Below are positions 5,889 to 12,336 of a DNA stretch of 30,278 nt, piece by piece. The DNA is from a virus. The stretch is taken from the IMG/VR virus record IMGVR_UViG_3300033144_001811, positions 1 to 30,278 of that record. One strand, written 5' to 3'. The first letter of the stretch is position 1; each line of letters begins with the position of its first letter. A program made the translations under genes and the position numbers. The notes below the pieces were generated by a model, which was given only the letters and a program-made list of their open reading frames with translations, did not search any database and was not told the origin of the DNA.

Positions 5889-7510
5889 TGGGTCCGAAAG
5901 ACCTCATTCAGCGAGGTATGCAGCTCTTTGAAGAGCGCAAAGCGATCACCACGCTCTGGCAGGAACTGGCTGAAAACTTCTTTCCGCAACGCGCTGACTT
6001 CACCATCAATCGCTATGTTGGTGAGGAATTTGCGGAAAACCTGTATTCGAGCTATCCGATCATTGTGCATCGGGATCTTTCCAATTCTTTTGCGGCTATG
6101 CTTCGCCCGCGGGCAAAGAACTGGTTTGAGGTATCGGTCGATGATGAGGATTCTCTGACTCAGGCCGGCCGGGAGTGGTTGCAGTGGGCAACCAAGCGGC
6201 AACGCTCCGCGATGTACGATCGCAAAGCGCAGTTCATTCGGGCGACCAGTGAGGGTGATGCTGATTTCGCGCTGACCGGTCAGTGTTGCATTTCCCGGGA
6301 GATCAACTACAACGCTCGCGTTCCGCATCTGGTTTATCGTTGCTGGCATCTTCGCGATGTAGCCTGGAGCGAGAAGTCTGATGGCGCCATTGGTGAGATC
6401 TACGTTAAGTGGAAGCCCACCATCAAGCAGCTCAAGGAAATGCCGCTGAATCTGCACCATGAGATTGAGAAGCGCAAAACCAGCGAAAATTTGACGAAAG
6501 TCGATTGTATGCGCCTGATCGTGTCGACCGATATTTACAAAGGCCAGTCTGGAAAAGGCAACGGCTATCCGTGGATGCTGGTCTACCTCGATATTCAAAA
6601 CATGCACATCATGGGTGAATACGGGGTGAAGAGTCATGGCTTTACCTTGCCACGCTGGCAAACTGTCTCTGGTTCGCAATACGCCTATTCTCCGGCTGCT
6701 GTTGCCGGATTGCCCGATGCTCGCCTCCTCCAAGCGATGTCTTTGACGTTGCTCGAGGCTGGTGAGATGTCTGTCAGACCGCCGATGATTGCGACCACCG
6801 AGGCTGTTCGTGGTGACATTCAGCTATTTTCCGGCGGCATTACGTGGGTCGACGGCGATTACAACGAGAAGATGGGTGAGGCGTTGCGACCATTATCGCA
6901 AGATCGATCCGGATTGCCGCGAGGTTATGAGGTGAGAGATCACCAGATGGCGATGCTGGCCGAAGCGTTTTACATCAACAAGCTCACTTTGCCGCCGCCA
7001 GAAGGCGATATGACAGCGTTTGAAACCGGTCAACGGGTTGAGGAGTACGTTCGCGCCGCGCTGCCGTTGTTCGAGCCGATGGAGCACGAATACAACGGCC
7101 AGATCTGCGAGGACACTTTCGACGGTCTTTTGTCGGCTGGCTACTTTGGATCCGTTCAGGACATGCCGCGTGAGCTGCACGGCCGGGATGTTCATTTCAA
7201 GTTTGTCTCGCCGTTGCACGATGCGATCGAACGCAAAGAGGCGTCGAGTTTCCTCGAGTCGGCTGACATCATCGAACGCGCCATGGCGCTGGATCAGAAC
7301 GCACCGGTTATTCTGGATACCAATTCGGCCTTGAGAGCTGCCCTTACGGGTATTGGTGTTGAAGCTAAACATCTTCGCACTGAGGATCAGGTTGAGGAGA
7401 TTATGGCAGCCAATGCCGAGCAGGCGCAGCTTGAGGAGAAAGCCGAGCTTGCCAAAGGTGGTGCTCAGGCTATTCGCGATATTGCCCAAGCTGAACAGGC
7501 GGTGGCGTGA
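5888..7510 (+). CDS. Portal / head-to-tail connecting protein
   Basis: Protein of 540 residues, the size and pattern of the podovirus head-to-tail connector family (T7 gp8-like, Pfam Head-tail_con). Recognisable parts are the N-terminal helix with LWQELAENFFPQRADF, the DLSNSFAAMLRPRAKNWFEV block, and a C-terminal helical region with GDMTAFETGQRVEEYVRA followed by an Ala/Glu-rich tail. It forms the dodecameric ring at one capsid vertex through which DNA enters and leaves and onto which the tail adaptor docks. It is coupled to the preceding small gene by TAATG and to the next by GTGA, as part of one packaging and head operon. Confidence 0.93.
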   Translation: MGPKDLIQRGMQLFEERKAITTLWQELAENFFPQRADFTINRYVGEEFAENLYSSYPIIVHRDLSNSFAAMLRPRAKNWFEVSVDDEDSLTQAGREWLQWATKRQRSAMYDRKAQFIRATSEGDADFALTGQCCISREINYNARVPHLVYRCWHLRDVAWSEKSDGAIGEIYVKWKPTIKQLKEMPLNLHHEIEKRKTSENLTKVDCMRLIVSTDIYKGQSGKGNGYPWMLVYLDIQNMHIMGEYGVKSHGFTLPRWQTVSGSQYAYSPAAVAGLPDARLLQAMSLTLLEAGEMSVRPPMIATTEAVRGDIQLFSGGITWVDGDYNEKMGEALRPLSQDRSGLPRGYEVRDHQMAMLAEAFYINKLTLPPPEGDMTAFETGQRVEEYVRAALPLFEPMEHEYNGQICEDTFDGLLSAGYFGSVQDMPRELHGRDVHFKFVSPLHDAIERKEASSFLESADIIERAMALDQNAPVILDTNSALRAALTGIGVEAKHLRTEDQVEEIMAANAEQAQLEEKAELAKGGAQAIRDIAQAEQAVA

Positions 7511-7830
7511 GCCATATAAAAGATTCAATTGCTGAATGTGTACCGCAAGTAGACCCTCTGGCGCGTCCCTTCTACACGGAGGCCGAAATACAGGCCCTCC
7601 GTGCAGTTTGGGAGGGTCAGGCAACCGAGCGCCAGCAACGCATGTCGATGGAATATATGATTCGTGCATTCGGTGTGCATGATACGAGTTTTCGCCCTGG
7701 GGATCCGTACCTCACGGCATTTGCAGAAGGACGGCGATACGCCGGCACGACTTTGGTATGGATGCTAAAGGCGGCACCAACAAGGACTGACCCCGATAAA
7801 ATAGCATCACGAAATCTGGAGCAAGGATAA
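7507..7830 (+). CDS. Bbp19-like phage protein
   Basis: Protein of 107 residues with a GTG start in a GTGA overlap with the portal gene. The conserved part is the C-terminal half: a helix with the MEYMIRAFGVHD segment, then FRPGDPYLTAFAEGRRYAG and a hydrophobic WML. The EGRR motif after a small loop matches the family named for Bordetella phage BPP-1 Bbp19, which lies between portal and scaffold genes in such phages, as here. Its biochemical role is not known to me; a minor head-assembly factor is the likely reading. The scaffold gene overlaps its stop as TAATG. Confidence 0.7.
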   Translation: MSHIKDSIAECVPQVDPLARPFYTEAEIQALRAVWEGQATERQQRMSMEYMIRAFGVHDTSFRPGDPYLTAFAEGRRYAGTTLVWMLKAAPTRTDPDKIASRNLEQG

Positions 7831-8744
7831 TGGCAGAGAACGAACCGAACACCCCCCTCAATGACGATCCTCACTGGTCGGCCGAGCTGGTTGGCGATAA
7901 TGAGGAACGCGCAACAGCGATGGCCGCGTTTGAAACGCCGGCTGATTTTTTCGCAGCCAACGATACTGCGACCGACTGGCGGCGCGGTGTTGCCGGTGAC
8001 GACGACAAATATTATACGGAGTTGCAACGATTCGGTACGGCTCAGGATTACGGCAATTCATTTCGTGAGGCGCAGCAGACTATTCGCTCCGGCACCATGA
8101 AGGCCGAATTGAGTGCTGAGGCAAGCGAAGATGAGGTAAAATCATGGCGTGAGGATAATGGCATCCCGGCCGAGGCCGCCGGCTACCTTGAGAATCTTCC
8201 GGAAGGGCTGGTGATTGGTGAAAACGACAAAGACATCATGCTTGATTTTATGGGGGCAATGCACTCTAAAAACGCTGATCCTGCCATCGCTCATTCCGCA
8301 ATCGAATGGTACAACAACTTCGCCGAACGAGAACAAGAGGCGCAATCAGAGTTGGATACACAGCAGTCCACGGAAGCTAACGACCTTCTCCGGAACGACT
8401 GGGGTCCGGACTACCGGGCCAACCTCAATCTGGTGGAAGGATTTGTGAAATCGACTTTTGGTGAAGAGGCTGCAGCAAATCTTTTGAACGGTCGATACGG
8501 TGACGGTCGTGCGTTTATGAACGATCCTGATGTACTCAAGGGCCTTGCCAGTGTTGCTCGAGTGGTCACGCCGATCATGGAGATGGGTGGCGATCACCAC
8601 ACTGCGCAACAATCGCTGAACGATGAGATTACATCGATCGAGAAGATGATGTCCGACGATCGCACTGCTTACAACAAGGACGAGAAAGCTCAGGCTCGAT
8701 TGCGCCAGCTTTACGATATACGCATCAAGCAGGCGGCAGCGTGA
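7830..8744 (+). CDS. Capsid scaffolding protein
   Basis: Protein of 304 residues, very acidic, Gln/Ala-rich and mostly helical, with no cysteine-based or catalytic motifs. Position, size and composition (acidic N-terminus, long helices, basic residues near the C-terminal end YDIRIKQAAA) match podovirus scaffolds, which co-assemble with the capsid protein into the procapsid and then leave. The C-terminal helix would contact the capsid protein. It is the last gene before a strong terminator, so it can be set at a lower level than the capsid protein, which has its own promoter. Assignment rests on context more than on a sequence motif. Confidence 0.8.
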   Translation: MAENEPNTPLNDDPHWSAELVGDNEERATAMAAFETPADFFAANDTATDWRRGVAGDDDKYYTELQRFGTAQDYGNSFREAQQTIRSGTMKAELSAEASEDEVKSWREDNGIPAEAAGYLENLPEGLVIGENDKDIMLDFMGAMHSKNADPAIAHSAIEWYNNFAEREQEAQSELDTQQSTEANDLLRNDWGPDYRANLNLVEGFVKSTFGEEAAANLLNGRYGDGRAFMNDPDVLKGLASVARVVTPIMEMGGDHHTAQQSLNDEITSIEKMMSDDRTAYNKDEKAQARLRQLYDIRIKQAAA

Positions 8745-8746
8745 AA

Positions 8747-8759
8747 AGGACTTAGTCCT
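8747..8759. promoter_or_regulatory. 13-bp odd palindrome AGGACTTAGTCCT after the scaffold gene
   Basis: Arms AGGACT and AGTCCT surround one central T, two bases after the scaffold stop codon and just before the terminator hairpin. In RNA it would give only a five-pair stem with a three-base loop. The 11-base core GGACTTAGTCC is the exact reverse complement of the core of the palindrome at 21361-21375. It could be a protein-binding site, an RNA-processing stem, or chance. Confidence 0.4.
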
Positions 8760-8766
8760 ATTCGAG

Positions 8767-8794
8767 GGGCTGGTACTCCAGCCCTTTTGTTGTT
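8767..8794 (+). terminator. Intrinsic terminator after the scaffold gene
   Basis: A perfect seven-pair, GC-rich stem, GGGCTGG and CCAGCCC, closes on a TACT loop and is followed directly by TTTTGTTGTT. This is a textbook rho-independent terminator, 22 bases past the scaffold stop. It separates the packaging and head-assembly operon from the capsid operon. Confidence 0.9.
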
Positions 8795-8821
8795 GACAGA
8801 ACGAGTCAGTCGCGTTAGATT
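8793..8821 (+). promoter_or_regulatory. Sigma70-type promoter for the capsid operon
   Basis: A perfect -35 TTGACA (8793-8798), a 17-base spacer and TAGATT (8816-8821) as -10, four of six matching consensus. It begins inside the T-run of the terminator, so transcription is stopped and restarted within about 60 bases. It would give the major capsid gene its own strong host-polymerase promoter. No phage-type RNA polymerase promoter was noticed. Confidence 0.65.
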
Positions 8822-8986
8822 TCACTTCAACACATCCAGGACAGCCAACCTCTTTGAGCCCTGTCCGACTCCCGGCCCCTGAGCCGGCACTGTGCGAGGC
8901 CCCGCAAGGCTAACCCTCACACCGCCAATCAGGCCAACCCGATAAGTGGATAAACGGATTTTATTCTTTTTTCTGGGAGAGCCAAA
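8822..8986 (+). promoter_or_regulatory. Long, potentially structured 5' leader of the capsid gene
   Basis: About 155-165 bases lie between the predicted transcription start and the capsid ATG, with no convincing reading frame on the + strand. It can form a stem GGACAG (8839-8844) with CTGTCC (8861-8866) and holds a GC-rich segment around 8870-8910. A T-rich tract (about 8960-8970) then leads to the ribosome-binding site GGGAGAG six bases before the ATG. The leader may stabilise the mRNA or tune translation. Confidence 0.45.
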
Positions 8987-9847
8987 ATGGCCGAAACAGC
9001 CTTTCAAATCCAATACCGCCAAGAATTCATTTGCGGTTTTGAGCAGCTCCAGTCCCTGATTCGAACCTTTACGACCACAGAATCGGTCATTAAAGGCAAT
9101 CAGGCGACCTTTCTGGTAGCTGATTCCGGCGGCGCAACCGCCAAGACTCGCGGCGTAAACGGATTGATTCCGTCCCGCGGCGACAACCTCACACAACCCG
9201 TTGCAACCCTGGTCGAATGGCATGATCTGGTTCGCAAGACGGATTTCAACATCTTTGCATCGCAGGGCAACCAGCGAGCAATCATGCAGAAAACGTCCTA
9301 CGGCGTTGTCAATCGAAAGATCGATCAGGACATCCTGACCGAGCTGGCAACCGGAACCGTGAACATCGGTGCCGCGGTAGTCGCCACTACGCTTCGCACT
9401 CTTCGTGCGAAAACGGTCCTCGGTAATAACGATGTACCGTGGGACGGTAATATCACGTTCATCGCGACGCCGGCGTATGAGGCTTACATGATGGGTGAAG
9501 ACGACTTCTCGAGTCGTGATTACTCCATGAACGGCCCCATGGACATGGCTGATCTGGCATGGCGAGATCGAGCAGTTGCTTATCGCTGGCTCGGCATCAA
9601 CTGGGTAATTCATCCCAACCTGAATGGCAGCGGCGGCGCTGGCTCTGCGACTGAGGAATGTTATATGTTCCACAAGTCTGCGATCGGCCATGCGTATAAC
9701 GCTGACGACCTTGAGGCGCGGGCGGGGTACGACGAGGAGCAAGATTACTCCTGGTGCCGTACATCAATTTACATGGGCTCACAGCTTTTGCAGAACTCTG
9801 GAGTGTGCTTGGTTGCACATGACGGTTCAGCTCTCGCTGCAGCATAA
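8987..9847 (+). CDS. Major capsid protein
   Basis: Protein of 286 residues. It matches the podovirus capsid family found in BPP-1-like phages (HK97 fold expected). It begins with a helix (FQIQYRQEFICGFEQLQSLI), followed by VIKGNQATFLVADSGG, a type of segment near the start of the E-loop, then LVEWHDLVRKTDFNIF and an A-domain region with FIATPAYEAYM. The C-terminal part has the common ITFIATP and MFHKSAIGHAY patterns. A good ribosome-binding site (GGGAGAG) and a private promoter indicate high expression. The protein builds the icosahedral shell around the scaffold at 7830. Capsid identity is supported by position after the scaffold, by size, and by the decoration genes downstream. Confidence 0.9.
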   Translation: MAETAFQIQYRQEFICGFEQLQSLIRTFTTTESVIKGNQATFLVADSGGATAKTRGVNGLIPSRGDNLTQPVATLVEWHDLVRKTDFNIFASQGNQRAIMQKTSYGVVNRKIDQDILTELATGTVNIGAAVVATTLRTLRAKTVLGNNDVPWDGNITFIATPAYEAYMMGEDDFSSRDYSMNGPMDMADLAWRDRAVAYRWLGINWVIHPNLNGSGGAGSATEECYMFHKSAIGHAYNADDLEARAGYDEEQDYSWCRTSIYMGSQLLQNSGVCLVAHDGSALAAA

Positions 9848-9858
9848 GGGGTACTGAT

Positions 9859-10119
9859 ATGGCTTACGTTCCAGCACAAATGAACGTCATGGTCCCGCAT
9901 GTTGGCCAAGGTCCGGCTTGGTGGAATTACGTTGGTGTGGATGTTCATACCGATGTCGACGCCGCGGATTTCTTTTCAGATGGCGATGACAGGGGAATGA
10001 GAGTCGGTGACACCGTGTTGGTTCACGATTCAACGACACCCTTTGGCGTCACGGCCCATCGTGTCACTGTCGTAACGGCGGGTGGCGCAGCAAGCATCGG
10101 CGCGGCGCTTCTAGCTTAG
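9859..10119 (+). CDS. Small decoration-like head protein
   Basis: Protein of 86 residues, MAYVPAQMNVMVPHVGQGP at the start. It contains the pattern W-N-Y-x(13-16)-F-x(6-8)-R-GMRVGD-T-V-x-V-H-D, a small beta-rich domain often encoded just after podovirus capsid genes. The same domain recurs at the N-terminus of the next gene product (WSYV, then LGMQAGDIVHHRDS), so the two are paralogous. AAGGGG precedes the ATG, and the gene lies 11 bases past the capsid stop. A capsid-decorating or head-fibre-anchoring role is inferred from position and family. Confidence 0.75.
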   Translation: MAYVPAQMNVMVPHVGQGPAWWNYVGVDVHTDVDAADFFSDGDDRGMRVGDTVLVHDSTTPFGVTAHRVTVVTAGGAASIGAALLA

Positions 10120-10130
10120 GAGATTGAATT

Positions 10131-11042
10131 ATGTCTTATTCAACCAGTAATCCCCCGGCGCTGCTTTCGCAGCGAGTCGGCGGGGCTGGCGCTGAGTGGT
10201 CCTACGTGGATGGTGATGGTCTGGATGACGTTTGCGAGGTGAATTACATCACCAATGCAGCGGATCTTGGAATGCAGGCCGGTGACATTGTTCACCACAG
10301 AGACTCGACCGATCTGGTTACGACCGATCTGGTGGTGAACACTCATCGCACCTCGGGCACGGCAAGCGGGGCGTTGGCTAGTGCCATCGAACCAATTGGC
10401 GAAACATCCATCGCGCTGCAGAGTGCGGGTACAGGTACGTTCCTGATCGGTGACATTGTGAAGTTCGACAATGATCCCGATACCGAGTATCTGCTCACTG
10501 TCGGTGATGCGGATATTTCCGGTGGTGGCACACTCACCATTACTCCTGGGTTGGTAATCGCGACTGCGGTTGGTACTCCAATCAGGGTCAAGGCGGGCGT
10601 ACTCAATCTGTCGAGCGGCAAGAAAGGGTTTAACCTTGAAGCATCGCTCGCCGCAACGCAGACCATTACGCCATCAGAATCGGGCAGCGGATTTCTGCTC
10701 GATCGAGCGGCGGGGATTGTTTACACCTTGCCGGCAGCCGTTGCGGGACTTGAGTATTTCTTCTTCTGCACTGTCGATCTGACATCAAATGTCTACGACA
10801 TTGATGCAGCAAGCGGAGACTTTTTCCTTGGTTCGCTCAATGGTGCAATTGAAGGGGCAGCAACCGGTGAGGTGCATTTCGCTGACGGCACCGCCGACCT
10901 GACAATTTCCATGAACTTGACCACGACCGGTGGACTGATTGGGTCATATATCCACATAAAGGCCATCTCAGGGACCATCTGGGCTGTCGACGGCACGTTG
11001 TCTTGCACAGCCACACCGGCGACACCGTTCTTGACCAGCTAG
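10131..11042 (+). CDS. Multi-domain decoration / head-surface protein
   Basis: Protein of 303 residues with three parts. Residues about 15-85 repeat the decoration-type domain of the gene before it. Residues about 90-155 are Thr/Gly/Ala-rich beta sequence (GETSIALQSAGTGTFLIGDIVKF, beginning a likely beta-roll). Residues about 170-300 form a second beta-rich domain with GSGFLLDRAAGIVYTLP and a Trp near the end, as in several phage surface proteins. GGAG lies before the ATG. A terminator-like hairpin follows directly, so it is the last gene of the capsid operon. It may stand on the capsid surface as a head fibre; I cannot name a characterised homologue. Confidence 0.7.
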   Translation: MSYSTSNPPALLSQRVGGAGAEWSYVDGDGLDDVCEVNYITNAADLGMQAGDIVHHRDSTDLVTTDLVVNTHRTSGTASGALASAIEPIGETSIALQSAGTGTFLIGDIVKFDNDPDTEYLLTVGDADISGGGTLTITPGLVIATAVGTPIRVKAGVLNLSSGKKGFNLEASLAATQTITPSESGSGFLLDRAAGIVYTLPAAVAGLEYFFFCTVDLTSNVYDIDAASGDFFLGSLNGAIEGAATGEVHFADGTADLTISMNLTTTGGLIGSYIHIKAISGTIWAVDGTLSCTATPATPFLTS

Positions 11043-11062
11043 GTCGCATAGCGCGACAATGC

Positions 11063-11100
11063 AGGGGCAGGCTCATACCGGGTCTGCCCCTTTCTTGTTT
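11063..11100 (+). terminator. Probable intrinsic terminator after the decoration genes
   Basis: AGGGGCAG (11063-11070) pairs perfectly with CTGCCCCT (11084-11091) around a 13-base loop, followed by TTCTTGTTTT. The loop is larger than ideal, so termination may be partial. The ribosome-binding site of the next gene begins immediately after, so the downstream tail genes must rely on read-through or on a promoter not recognised here. Confidence 0.75.
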
Positions 11101-11112
11101 TGGAGATAGTGA

Positions 11113-11646
11113 ATGGCTAATCAAGCAGCAGAAAAAACAGAGGACGACAAAGCCAATTCGGGCGAGCAGAACAAAGCGTCTGAGTCTGAAAAGCCGACTT
11201 TGGAAGTAGTTGAAAGGCCGAGCCCGGTTCTCATACACCGGATGCAGCTTGCCGACGAGATCAACACTCGTTGGCATGCCTATGTGCCGCCGGGTGTAAC
11301 ACCGGACCAGTGCATGGACGAGGCGTTCTGGTCGCATGTTGGTACTCGCCTGACAATGGGCGACACCCTGGTTGTTCGACCGGACACCATGGAATGGGAA
11401 TTGGTATTGCACGTAGCTGGTTGCGGCAGAGAGTATGCCCATGTGGTGAAAAAGCATTACTACGATCTCAAGCACGACGCTACAAACAAACCCGAACCTT
11501 CTCGTTATTCAACGGACTTCGCTGGCGGTGTTCACAAATTCCGCTTCTTGCGTGATGGCGTTGTGATGAAGGACGGTTTTGCGAGCAAAGACCTTGCTGA
11601 AAGAGCAGCCAAGAATCATCAAATGGCTGTTGATCGAAGCAAATAA
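11113..11646 (+). CDS. Hypothetical virion-module protein
   Basis: Protein of 177 residues. The first 35 residues are polar and disordered-looking (E, K, S, N, A). The remainder is a compact domain with INTRWHAYVPPGVTPDQ, FWSHVGTRLTMGDTLVV and, near the C-terminus, a DGVVMKDGFASKDLAERAAKNH segment. This pattern (TRWHAY, LTMGDTLVVRP, DG at the end) occurs in other podoviruses between decoration and tail-adaptor genes, but I know no function for it. GGAG about nine bases before the ATG supports the start. Position suggests a minor head component or head-tail junction protein. Confidence 0.65.
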   Translation: MANQAAEKTEDDKANSGEQNKASESEKPTLEVVERPSPVLIHRMQLADEINTRWHAYVPPGVTPDQCMDEAFWSHVGTRLTMGDTLVVRPDTMEWELVLHVAGCGREYAHVVKKHYYDLKHDATNKPEPSRYSTDFAGGVHKFRFLRDGVVMKDGFASKDLAERAAKNHQMAVDRSK

Positions 11647-11700
11647 ACGCCGATCACGGACGAACATCATGCGCAGGGATGCGCTGGCTTGGAGTAAAAG

Positions 11701-12336
11701 ATGCCCTCACAATTATCGATTTACAATGGCGCCTTAAAAGTTCTCGGCGAGCGTCGACTGGCCGATCTGGATGAAACACGCGAAGCCCGGTTCGAGATGG
11801 ACAGTATCTGGGACAACGAGTTTTTGCAGCGGATCCTGCAGATGGGGCAATGGAACTTCGCGGCCCGTTCGGTCGAGCTGACTGCCTCACCGTCTGTTAC
11901 GCCATCGTTTGGCTACCAGTTTGCATTTGATAAACCGGAAGCGGATTTTATTCGCACCATGGCTGTTTGCTATGACCAGTATTTCGAGATCCCCATTACC
12001 CGTTATTCGGACGAAGGTCAGTGGATTTTCTGCGACACGGAAATCATCTATCTGAAATACGTGTCCAATGATGAGGAACACGGCACTGACTTGTCGCTCT
12101 GGCCGGCCAATTTCACAGAAATGGCTGAGCACTACATGGCCAAGAAGATCGCCCCTGTACTAATCGGGCTGGATCTGGGCGACGATGAAATCGATGTAAA
12201 ATTTGATAAGGCTCTACTGGACGCTAAGAATACTGACGCCATGGAATCACCCGCAAAATTTGCCCCGCAAGGTAGTTGGGCTAATTCCCGACGAGGTTAT
12301 CGAAAAGGTGATCGCGGTAACCGGCATCAATTTTAA
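11701..12336 (+). CDS. Tail tubular protein A-like adaptor (T7 gp11 family)
   Basis: Protein of 211 residues. The N-terminal helix IYNGALKVLGERRLADLDE, then a helix leading into the QWNFAARSVEL motif (W51-N-F-A), is diagnostic of the gp11-like adaptor that docks on the portal and starts the short tail. The C-terminal third is a long helix with DAKNTDAMESP and a basic end. GGAGTAAAAG before the ATG supports the start. Its stop shares a base with the start of the nozzle gene (TAATG), and the pair forms the tail tube, as gp11 and gp12 do in T7. The 54-base gap before it holds a small GCGCA hairpin with no T-run. Confidence 0.9.
   Translation: MPSQLSIYNGALKVLGERRLADLDETREARFEMDSIWDNEFLQRILQMGQWNFAARSVELTASPSVTPSFGYQFAFDKPEADFIRTMAVCYDQYFEIPITRYSDEGQWIFCDTEIIYLKYVSNDEEHGTDLSLWPANFTEMAEHYMAKKIAPVLIGLDLGDDEIDVKFDKALLDAKNTDAMESPAKFAPQGSWANSRRGYRKGDRGNRHQF

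Noticed and set aside
5870-6733. Leftward open frame of 287 codons opposite the portal gene
   Set aside because: Antisense shadow of a certain gene, with no family pattern or promoter.
8822-9742. Leftward open frame of 306 codons opposite the capsid gene
   Set aside because: It mirrors the capsid gene, has no ribosome-binding site or neighbour coupling, and its sequence shows no recognisable fold; the + strand gene is clearly real.
11668-11685. Terminator before the tail tubular gene
   Set aside because: The GCGCA/TGCGC stem is five pairs with no T-run.
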